Of a stretch of DNA of 64,000 bases, positions 51,501 to 62,476 are shown in pieces; the first letter of the stretch is position 1, and each line of letters opens with the position of its first letter. This stretch comes from Tetrahymena elliotti 4EA (lineage: Eukaryota; Ciliophora; Oligohymenophorea; Hymenostomatida; Tetrahymenidae), in NCBI GenBank assembly GCA_000231825.2, contig JH720405.1, positions 17,219-81,218 on the forward strand, given 5' to 3'. A program made the translations under genes and the position numbers. The notes beneath the pieces are model-generated. The model was not told the origin of the DNA. It did no database searches and saw only the letters and a program-made list of their open reading frames with translations.

Positions 51501-53736
51501 GAGTCACTTGTATTTTCAATTAAATGTATAAAATTAATTTGATTTAAATCCAATTTATAAATACCAATAATAGGAATATCGTGATCATAGATAGTGAAAA
51601 ATGATTTAATTCCTTTTTGAGTAGGATATGGATGTTCTTTAAGAAAGTAATTGGGTCATTACCTAAAGATAAGCATCCATTTATTTAATAATTATCACAT
51701 TTTCCCACACAAATTTCTGTATTTGATGAGATCGAAAACTGTAAAGAACCTGTCTATATATCATAATAGCTATACTAATTTGCCCTAAACATAAAAATGA
51801 AATTTTAACTATCTGTCCAAAAAGCTATCCAAGCTAACTCATTTGAATCAAAAGAATATATTTTTTAAATTGAATCTTAGATGAAAAAGTTGACAACTAA
51901 AATTAGAGAAGAATTAACAGACATAGTAGTCAGAGTTATTTTCATTATTTATTAATTATTAACTTTAACAAAAGCAATAATAAAATCTGATAAAATTTGA
52001 TTTATTGTTTAGGCAACTAAAGAAAAAGAAAAAAAGATAGTATCTCCTGATTTTAAGCTTAATTGATCTTCTGTTAAAATAAAATTTGATTGTAAAGGAC
52101 CTTATTAAGCACAAGTTGAACCAAACTCAGGCTAATCAAGTATCCTTCTAATATTAGTTCTTTTTGGTATAATAAAAAGAGGAAAAATACAATCTTAGCC
52201 ATTATCAAAAGTTATTGGGTTTAAACAATTTCCTAATGAATCTCTCTTTTGATTGCATTCTTATAAACTTTTACAGTATCTACAATAGTCAGGACATTTC
52301 ACACATTAATTTCCATCAAAGTAATAACCTAATAAGCATGAACACCCTGTAGATGAGCTATTATCATTAATCATATTTCTAGCACATATTTTTCTTTGAG
52401 GATTCCAATCTTTGACTCCTTAAATTTCGTTATCAGTGTTAGTTGCGTTTTTCGGAACACATTGCATACTATTTTAGAAATCTAATAAGAAATTTTAAAT
52501 ACAAATGATACATGATCCATCATTGGTTTTAATATAACAATTATCAACTTTTTAAGACAAAGATCCTGAGTAAAGTCTTATATAGTTTAACTAAAATGAA
52601 GAATCAACAGTAAAGAATGTATATTTAAATGAAAAAAACGAATTTGTCAAAGACTATGGTAACTATTCTATACCATTCACAAATAATATGAGCTAGTATT
52701 AGTTAATTATAGTAATATGATTCCAAACATAGATATCAATATTCTAAGTAATTTATGTAGTTCCTAGCTGAATTAAATTATCTCCAAATATTAAATCATA
52801 AATATTATCACCAAAGTAAAGTCTGAGATAAGGATTATTTGAACTTAGCTTCTGATTAAATTTAATATAAAAAGAAAAAGCGATTTGACTTTATATATCA
52901 TAGTAATTAGTAGAGATAAAATTTTGATTGCTAACACTAATAGTGTTACTAGATTGCTCATTAAATAATCTTTATTTTAAAAACAGATCCCCTTTATCAC
53001 TGATTAGTTATCCTGGATTACTCTATGTGTAAAAGAAATCATAATTTAGTTCCAATTTAGTTCTCACTATTATTAAATATCCTACAAGTTCATTTATTTA
53101 ATAATTTGTCATTTAATCAGATACTCCTATGCTAAAATATGAGATAATTTAACAAGACGGATTGACATTAAATCTTTTAGGGGGATTTCCATAGTTTATT
53201 TCTAACTCAGACAATTTAAATCCATCAATAAAAGAAAGATATAAGGGTTTTGAAACAATATCCTGACTTGCACCAATAGTTTTTATAAAAAACTAAGCTT
53301 AAATACTATTTGCTTGGAGTTGAATATCCAAAGTTATTGCCATCCATTAATTAATGTTTATCTCTGAGTATGTGATAAATTCCTCATATCCGTTTATTTT
53401 CAAATACGCTTACTATTACTCTAAGTTGTAGTCTAAAGAAATTTTTAAATTTGACTATTACATAGAAAGTATCGTATAATCTTAAGTTTTATACCCATAA
53501 AATGCTGAATAAAGATAAATGGTCATTCTTTAGACTTTTTTTTAATAATTAGGAAGCATTTAAGAAAACAAAAAAGTAGATGACTAAGAATCAGGCAATT
53601 AAAAACATGGATAAAATTCGCTTTATGAAATGGAATAAACCTCAAAATCTTCTATTGTTAGATAACCAGCTCTGAGACTAGCGATTATCTAGAGTATGAT
53701 AACTAGATAAAATGTCAAATTCAATCTTTTTATCAT
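48539..53736 (-). pseudogene. Cys-rich multi-pass membrane protein, copy C, frameshifted
   Basis: ATG 53736 (MIKRLNLTFYLVIILQIIA..., a signal peptide) opens a frame that stays true to about 51633. There one base is missing relative to copy D (copy D has GGATATGGAATG, copy C has GGATATGGATG). The shifted frame meets TGA at 51171-51169, after 855 codons. Downstream, the original frame is open again to TGA 48541-48539, with the second Cys-rich run (about 50160-50700) and the C-terminal helices (VCSICGTIFLISAILTI). The whole locus is 5,198 bp, one short of a multiple of three. It is otherwise very close to copy D. Either a fresh pseudogene or a sequencing/assembly error; if expressed, the product would be truncated before its membrane helices. 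Confidence 0.8.
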
Positions 53737-54749
53737 TTTAATTTTATACTATTGAAATTTTTTTGCATATTTTCTCTTAAATTTAGATTCCCTACCTAGC
53801 TACTTACCTACTTACTTCCTTATACTTTTAACTTTTTTAATTAATTAATAAATAAATTGACTTTTCTTAATTATTATTCATATATCAAAAGTAATTCTGA
53901 AAAATATCAATTAAGAATTCCAAATCTAATAATTTTCTAAAATTTGATGAAAGTAAATTAATATTTTAATCAACTTAAAGCTTTTTGTTCTATTCTTTAT
54001 TTTCAAAAGGAAGCTTATTGCTTACTAGTGAAAAAATATTGATTTTTAATATTACAAGCACTTTTACTTTGTATAATAAATAAATAATGTATGTAATCAA
54101 GATATTTTGTACTTTATTTTATTTGTTTATCAAAATAAAATTTGAAATTATTTATTTGTTTTCTTGTAGAATTAGAATGATGCTTTAAAATGAAAGATAG
54201 TAAATGATCATAAATTAAAATTATGATTTGAAAATAAAAAAGTAAAGTTAATAACTCTCAAATATTCAAATTTTTAATCAGCAACTTAAATTGTAATTTA
54301 ATTAGATTATTCATAAATGAATTTGCAAGTAAATTAATACTTAAAAGTATTGTTATTTATTTGTTTAAAACTTTCAGTATTTATTTAAACTTTTTCAAAA
54401 AATATTTTCTTGGATTATATTCTTAATCTAAAAACTAAAGTATTAAAAATAAGATCTTTTATTTTTATATAATAGTAAGTTAATGTAAAAATATATTCAC
54501 AAAATAATATTAGAAAGAAAAATAAATTACTTAATCTAAACTCTGCAAATAATGAGCTGATAATGATATAATAAATTGTAACATAGGGCCTATTATTTAT
54601 AATTTTATTAGTCATATTTTTAGAAATAAAGTAAAGTCCTATATAAAAAAAACAATTGTCCCAAAATATTAGATAAATTTAACAATTCTCCTTTTAGAGT
54701 ATGTTGAGGAGATACCTTCTAGAAAGTGATTTTTAATCTGAATACAATT
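53737..54749. other. Intergenic 5' of copy C
   Basis: A+T-rich spacer. It holds the CTAC-type repeat at 53786-53820; beyond that nothing is recognised. Confidence 0.4.
53786..53820 (-). promoter_or_regulatory. CTAC-type short repeat in the 5' leader of copy C
   Basis: On the plus strand the run is a series of CTACCTAGCTACTTAC-like tetramers, 50-85 bp upstream of the start codon at 53736. A similar series lies upstream of copy D. Copies A and B lack it. A role in expression is inference from conserved position only. Confidence 0.35.
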
Positions 54750-55392
54750 TTCATCTTATGTGAAATAAATATCTTTTATTGTGGTTCTATCTTCCAAGGT
54801 AAACTCCCTATGATTTAATATCAAAATCAATCAATATTAACTTAAGGTAAATATCAACAACTAAACAATATTGGCTTTGTGAAATCTCTCAATACTATTT
54901 GTAGTATTATAAAAATTTGCAGAAATTGATGAGTCTTCCCTTCAAAGCAAATATCAGAGAGGAAGAGTCTAGAGAAGGAGTCAGCGAATAGGGATGGCTG
55001 AGAGGAGATTAGGTTTCTCATAGACTATTTTAATTCCTGTAGAATAATAAAATGAACATATATTCTTACCACTGATTAGTATGTTTGTCTCTCCCTAATT
55101 CAAGCTAGTTATCACTGATTGCTGGAGAGCTTACTCGAAATTATAAGAATTTGGGTATAAGCACGACTAGATCAACCACTCGAAGAACTTTGTACAGCAG
55201 CTGAATGAGGATTAAACACAAAACAAAAAAAATCAAAAGAGAAATTGTGCTAAAATGGAAAAAAATAAAGATAGAAGTGCAAAATAGTAAGCGTTGAGAT
55301 AATCTACACCTAAACTATTGAAAACTATTGCTGACACTTAAAGGAATAGTTAAGAAATTTCTAACTATTTGCATGATATTCAAGATTGCTGA
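54750..55392 (+). mobile_element. Relic of a Merlin/IS1595-type DDE transposase
   Basis: The stretch is visibly richer in G+C than its surroundings. From 54901 one ciliate-code frame reads AEIDESSLQSKYQRGR, then ILIPVEQQNEHIFLPLI, VITDCWRAYSKLQEFGYKHD and QINHSKNFV, to TGA 55390-55392. These match the ISXO2-like transposase domain of the IS1595/Merlin superfamily: the first Asp in DES (54928-54930), the second in TDCWRAY (55117-55119), 63 residues apart, and the NHS motif. N-terminal remnants (YCGSIFQGKLPM) lie in another frame upstream of 54900. The exp-ected W..IK segment (VLKWKKIKIEV) appears in a third frame after an A-run near 55230 and ends at TGA 55295-55297. At least two frameshifts make it inactive. 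No terminal inverted repeats were identified. Confidence 0.72.
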
Positions 55393-55898
55393 TTCTATCT
55401 TAGTAATTAAAACTGATCTAATTTTACAGGCTCTTAAAGCAATATAATATCATATTTAAAACTGATAGTAATTATTTTTGTGATTTTTTTTTAATTTCTT
55501 TAAAAGCTTTTCAATTTTATTATAACAACTTCATTAAAATGTTTCAATTATTCCTTATTTAGTAAAAATATAATTTTTTTATTAAATAAAATAAATATGA
55601 TTCCAAACTGAAATAAATACTATCGATCCTAAAAGTAGTATTTTATTTGAATTTAGAACCATATGCATAAATAAAGCTTATTGGCAGAATAAATAACTAT
55701 AGAGGAATCTTAGACAATCAAAGTTAACTTCAAATAATGTAAAATATAACAAAAATCAAAGTAAATTTACTGTTGTTGGACTCTTTTTTTTAACAAACCT
55801 TTCAGAATAAATTTTGATTAAAGAATTTAACGACCGTTGTATTTAATAAATAAGATACATCATTAAATAAGAAACACAAATAATCTAGAAATAAATAA
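55393..55898. other. Intergenic
   Basis: A+T-rich spacer between the transposase relic and the 3' end of copy D. I see nothing assignable. Confidence 0.4.
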
Positions 55899-58800
55899 TC
55901 AATTTTTCACTTTATTTATTTAAGTTGATTAAAATATATTTATTTTATTAGAATTATGTTTTTTCTCCCCAATTATTAATCTCCTAATTGTCACAAATAT
56001 ATCTAATAAGAATTGAATTAAAAATAATCCATTATAAATCACTAAAAGCCATAATACTAGATTCCCATTTAAAATATAACTCTAAAGCAAATTGCTGTCT
56101 ATCACCTTTTCTTCTTTAAATTTCTATTCCAAATAAATAATTTATATAATCATAAACCACACAGCTGAAAATATTATTTCTCCTGTAAATTTTATGAATC
56201 TGCTTATTTTGGATTTATATGCTTTTACATATATTGTTTAAATTGCTGATATTAGAAAAACTACTCCACAGGTAGAACAAACTCCATAAGGATATTTGTA
56301 AAAAATGCATACCACAGCTAAATAAAAGTACTTTTTTATTGCTTAAATTTAAAAGTAATACAAATAAAACCTGTTATTATTTCCTTCAATACGCTCGGTA
56401 TATAAGCTAGAGTAATTTCTTTTTTTTTAACTCTTACTTTTCATATTTTAAATGTTAAACACAAGCATTTTGATTTGCATTATGACAAGTAGAATAGATA
56501 TATAAAATCCAATCCTAAAAAAGTAAGACTCTTAGTTCACTTCATAAAATTAAATAAAGATACAAATAAAAGTTATAGCTTGTGTAGTTTCTTAATCCCC
56601 ATTTAATCTTTAAATTAAAAATGTTTTAATTTTGACAAGATTATGATTTTTAAATTGAATATGTTCAGCAAATATTATCAAAAGCAAAAATATCATTAAA
56701 AATTATTTTATTAGTAAAATAGGAATGTTCACAAGAATACTTTAACAAAAACCAAGTCTCTTAAAATTTCCAAAAGAAGGTTATTCAGAATCTTTTTCAT
56801 CCAATTAATATCCAAATATACTGAACTATTTATGAGATGTTTGACTCATATATTCAGGTGTTTTAGGAAAAACAAAGGTTCCAACAATTTAAAAAAACTA
56901 ATATAGCTATGGTGGATAAACAGCATCTAGCAAAAGGAATATAGATATTGGCTATAATGTATTTAGAACATAGAAAACAACCTATAATTAATTAATTAGG
57001 TTAAATATATTCTAATTAGAACTCTTAAATTCATTCAGCTGACTTGATACATTATCAAGAGATTAGTTATCTAAAATTTCATCTTCAAACAAGAATGGGC
57101 CTATATCTGTTTTTAGTTACACATTTAATTACTTTTGACTTAATATATATTATTCATCTTCACTCACAAAGTACTTGTTTGTTAGAAACATTGCAATTAT
57201 TTTATCAGCTGAAAAGCTCCTTTTCACTATGAGCTAAACTTAAAACTCATTTTTGATAAATTTAGGATTAATAATTGAATATGAACTATTAGGTACCTCA
57301 GAGATATAAAATTTAACAATTGACCCTAATGAATTTTCAGAAAGATTAAAATTTTTCAAATTTTGATCAAAAGTGAATTTTAGATATTAATTTTTATTTT
57401 ATGTAAAGCTACTCAAAGTCACATTTAAATTTTTGATGCATTATAGCTAAAGACTTTAATTTTACTCAAATTTAGTAAAATAATCACATGATTTACATGT
57501 TTTTGTAGTTGCATCAAATAATGTACCTTTTTAACAAGGCTAACATGAGCCATCTAAACTTTCTTCATATCCATATTCACAGTAGCATGAAGGAGGGTTG
57601 ATTCTATTGAGAGAGCAACTTATACAATTGTTACTTTAAAATTAGCATTATTTACACTTTAAATCACATTTGACATCATTTTTTTTTTCTATGCATTCAT
57701 TATTTATCTCCTCATATTTTTCATCACAATCACAGTTTGGTAAAATTCTTTTATTAGATGAGCAAGTAATGCAAGCTTTACTATTTATACCACTACAAGA
57801 ATAGCACTTATAATCACATTTGCATGTATTTTATGATTATTGTTCAAATTGAATACAATTACAACTGGGGATTATTTAGTTAGTATATTTGCATTCTATA
57901 CAATTTTAGCTATTATTAATACATGCTTCACATTAAATGTCGCATTTTTAGCATGTATTTGTTTTTTTATCAAAAAAATATTTCTTTTTGCACACTAGGC
58001 AATTCGAATTGGGGTCAGCATTTTAATCTTTGCATTTTATGCATATAAACTAACTGGTTTAATATTGCATAAGTTCACATAATTACTCTGTTATATTTTA
58101 TGGTGCTTTAACATTACAAGTTTAATCTTTTTCATTGATAAAAGATACCATATTCAATTTAGAAGCAATTGTAGAGCAATATTTATAGGATATAATTTAG
58201 TTATTATAGAACAAATAACCTTTCTTCAAGTATAAACATTTCATATTTGATAAATTTAGATAGACAAAACAAGGGTCAGTATTAGTATAGTCAAAGTAAA
58301 TAAAAACATTTTGTTTAAATATATTTATATTATCTAAAAATACTTAATATTCACTTGCAGAATCTCCAAATTCTATTTCTTGGATTTAATTTCCTGGAAA
58401 AACTACAATTTACATAGTTTCTTTTATATAGTTGCAAAGAACCTCTAAATAATATGTTGTTATTGAAATTTGTCTTAACTTTTTTGATTCTACTTTTCCT
58501 GTAATCATAAAAAAATTATTTTAATTTAAAAGTAAGACAGCCTTCCTAAATATTTTAGAAGCATTTACATAAAAAACTTAGACAGCCATAATTTATTAAT
58601 CATAATCAGGTATGAGATAAACTTCTAAAAAGGATTATACATTTTTTATTTTTATTAACTTGAATGATAGACACTGAAAAGACTAATCAAATTCAATATT
58701 AAAAGATATTGTAAAAAGATCTCCATAATTATTTGTATTATAAATGATTTTACCAAGAATCTATTTATTTAACTAAAATCCTTAAAATAAATTATAGTTT

Positions 58801-61106
58801 AGCAATGGACTAGTAAATGTAAGTGGAGGTTATACTGAGTCACTTGTATTTTCAATTAAATGTATAAAATTAATTTGATTTAAATCCAATTTATAAATAC
58901 CAATAATAGGAATATCGTGATCATAGATAGTGAAAAATGATTTAATTCCTTTTTGAGTAGGATATGGAATGTTCTTTATGAAAGTAATTGGATCATTACC
59001 TAAAGATAAGCATCCATTTATTTAATAATTATCACATTTTCCCACACAAATTTATGTATTTTATGAGATCACAAACTGTAAAGAGCCTGTTTGTATATCA
59101 TAATAGCTATACTAATTGGCCCTAAACATAGAAATGAAATTTTAACTATCTGTCCAGAAAGCTATCCAAGCTAACTCATTTTAATCAAAGGTATGTTATT
59201 TTTAAATCTAATCTTAAAAGATAAATTTGACTACAAAAATAAGAAAAGAATTTATTGTCTAAGTGCTAAGAGTTATTTTCATTATTTATTAATTATTAAC
59301 TTAAATACTAGAAATAATTATGTCTGATAAAATTTGATTTATTGTTTAGACAACTAAAGAAAAGGAAAAAAAGATAGTATCTCCTGATTTTAATCCTAAT
59401 TGATCTTCTGTAAATATAAAATTTGTTTGTAGAGGATCTTACTAAGTGCAAGTTGTACCAAAATCAGGTTAATCAAGTACTCTTCGAGTATTAGTTCTTT
59501 TTGGGATAATAAAAAGAGGAATAATGCAATCTTAGCCATTATCAAAAGCAATCGGGTTTAAACACTTTCCTTATGAATTTCTCTGTTGATGACATTCTTA
59601 TAAACTTTTACAGTATCTACAATAGTCAGGACATTTCACACATTAATTTCCATCAAAGTAATAACCTAATAAACATGAACATCCATCAGGTGAGTTATTA
59701 TCATTAATCATATTTTTAGCACATATTTTTCTTTGAGGATTCCAATCTTTAACTCCTTAAATTTCGTTATCTGTGTTGGTAGTGTTTTTAGGAACACATT
59801 TCATGTTATTTTAGAAATCTAATAAGAAATTTTAAAAACAAATGATACATGATCCATCATAACTTTTAATATAACAATTATCAACTTTTTAAGACAAAGA
59901 TCCAGAGTAGAGTCTTATATAGTTTAGCTAAAACGAAGAATCAAGAGTAAAGAATTTATATTTAAATGAAAAAAATTATTATGATAAAATCAATGGTGAA
60001 TATTCAATACCATTAACAAATAATGAGAGGGAGAATTAATTAACAATAACAATATGATTCCAAACATAGATATCAATATTTTATGTAATTTATGTGGTTT
60101 TGAGTTAAATTAAATTATCTCCAAATATTAAATCATAACTCTATTCATAAAAGTAAAGCCTAAGATAAGGATTATTTGAATTTAGCTTCTGATTAAATTT
60201 AATATAAAAAGAAAAAACAATTTGACCTTAAATATCATAATAATTAGTAGAAATAAAATTTTGATTACTAACACTAATAGTGTTACTAGATTGCTCATTA
60301 AATAGTTTTAATTTTAAAAACAAATCCCCCTTATCACTGATTAACTGTCCTGGATTACTCTTTGTATAAAAGAAATCATATTTGAGTTCTAATTTAGTTT
60401 TTATTAATAGTAAATAGTTAGTAATTTAAACTACTTAATAATTTGCTATTTAATTTAATATTCCTATGCTAAAATATGAGATAAACTAGCAAGATGGATT
60501 AACACCCAATCTTATAGGAGGATTACCATAGTTTATTTCTAATTCAGAAAAATTAAATTCATCAAAAAATGAAATAGTTAATGGATTTGAAACTGTTTCT
60601 TAAGTTAAATCTATTCTTCTTATAAAAAATTAAACATATATGCTATTTGCTTGGAGTTTAATATCCAAAGTTATTGCCATCCATTAATTAATTTTTATCT
60701 CTGAGTATGTGATTTATTCCTTCTACCCATTTACTTTCAAATAAACTTACTATTAATCTAAGTTATAGTCTAAAGAAATTTTTAAATTAGACTAATACAT
60801 AGAAAAAATAGTATAATCTTAAGTTTTATATCCATAAAATGCAGTATAAATTAAAATGACCATTCGTTTGACTTTTAGTGAATAATTAGGAAACATTTAA
60901 GAAAACTAAAAAGTTGATGATTAAGAATCGGGCAATTATTAACATGGCTAAATTTCACTTATTGAACTGGAAAAAACAAGTATATCTTCCGTTGTTAGGT
61001 AAGCGGCTCTCAGACTAATAATTAACTAGAGTATAAAAACTAAAACAAACTTCAAATTATTTCTTTTTCGCAATTTAATTTGATTTTTTTAAAATTTGTT
61101 TTGCAT
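55899..61106 (-). CDS. Cys-rich multi-pass membrane protein, copy D
   Basis: A single exon of 1,735 codons runs from ATG 61106 to TGA 55901-55899. Copy C's start codon is TTG here, and the first usable ATG lies 11 codons upstream (MQNKFQKNQIKLRKRN...), so the signal peptide (KFVLVFILQLIISLRAAY) sits behind a basic extension. The parts follow the family order: beta-rich ectodomain with LSMYQSNLKISLDYNL-like motifs, a Cys-rich knot (about 59560-59800), a middle domain, a second Cys-rich run (about 57490-58080), then several C-terminal helices, including one near 56180-56330 with VVCIFYKYPYGVC. No in-frame TGA was seen in the lines checked. It is nearly identical to copy C over long stretches and more distant from A and B. 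Surface receptor role inferred. Confidence 0.87.
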
Positions 61107-61129
61107 ATTTTATCTTAAATTTGGATTCT

Positions 61130-61175
61130 GTGCCTACACTACTAAGTACCTACTTATTTACCTGCCTAACTATTT
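61130..61175 (-). promoter_or_regulatory. CTAC-type short repeat in the 5' leader of copy D
   Basis: A plus-strand series of CTACACTACTAAGTACCTAC and ACCTGCCTAACT lies 25-70 bp upstream of the ATG at 61106, the same relative place as the repeat upstream of copy C. Confidence 0.35.
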
Positions 61176-62476
61176 TTTTAATTAATTAATCAACACTTAA
61201 TATCAAATTAATCAAAATCTATTTTTTTTTTCCCTTAATTAGATAAAAGAAATCAAAGGATTTAATCAAATTAAATCTTTTTGCTTTCTTATCCATTATT
61301 TTCAAAAGGACACTTCATAGTTACGTTACTATCAAAAATAAATTAATTAATTATCCACATTTTTATTTTATAAAAAAAAATAATAACTCAGCTTTTTTGT
61401 ATTTTGTAATATTTTATGTGTGTAAATAATGTAATCTATTCTGAAAAACTATTATGAGCCAAAAATGGCTTCTTTTTCAGTAAATTTGTAATTAATTATT
61501 TCATTTTATTCAAGTTACATTGACTAGAATTTTTTGGGTGTTTTTAACTAAAATAAAAGTACAACAACACTTGAAATTATTTTGTTAAATTTATAATACA
61601 ATTAGATTAATTATCAAAAACAATAATTAATAACTGTATCTAATATCCAAATTTCAGATCTTCAACTTTATTTAAATTAGATTATTAATAAATTTGAAAG
61701 TCAATTAATATCTTGGAAAAATAGATAGCTATTTATTGAAAAGCATCAGTCATCAATATTTATTTAATCTTATAAAAAATTTTTTGGATTAAATTCTTAG
61801 TCCCAAAGCTAATACTTAGAAGATAAGATCATTTATTTTTTATTGTATTTAACAATAAAATAAATTTCTTCTCAAATGAAAAATCAACTTTTTCAAAATA
61901 TAATTGTAAATTTGAGGTATATTTAATCTTTTTTAAAAATCATAATCTAATTTTAAAATAATATTCTAGATTTTGAGATGAGATGTTACTATTTATTAAG
62001 ATTATTCTTTTGATTTTATAATCATGAATTTGTTATGAATAATTGATATACAAATTAATAAAAGATTGATAAATAAACTTTATATGAAATTTAAGTTATG
62101 TAACATACTGAATCAATCTTATTTTAATTATGATTTCTAATTTTTTTATTGAAAAAATTTTTTAAAATTTAGAAAATTATTTTTCATGAACTTTTAGTTA
62201 ATATTAATTATTTAATTTATGAAATTTATATGTCTTTTTTTAAAAAGTAATAATAAAATAAAATTTTAATTAAATAGAAAAAAAATATCTGCTTAATATT
62301 GATAAAAAAGTTTTAATACTCAGGTATTTTTTTAGTTATTTTTAGCTACATAATTGAACTGATATTATTAAAAAATTAATCAAAACCTTAATTTTAATAA
62401 ATAATAATGTTTACAATAATCTTTACATTATTTAAAAACAAGTAAAGTCTGACATTTAATTAAATTAATCATTATT
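61176..62476. other. Intergenic
   Basis: A+T-rich spacer between the start of copy D and the 3' end of the last LRR gene. No gene, repeat or motif recognised. Confidence 0.45.

Noticed and set aside
54415..54615. Minus-strand hydrophobic frame upstream of the transposase relic
   Set aside because: Hydrophobic composition follows from A+T-rich codons; no start context, homology or neighbouring evidence.
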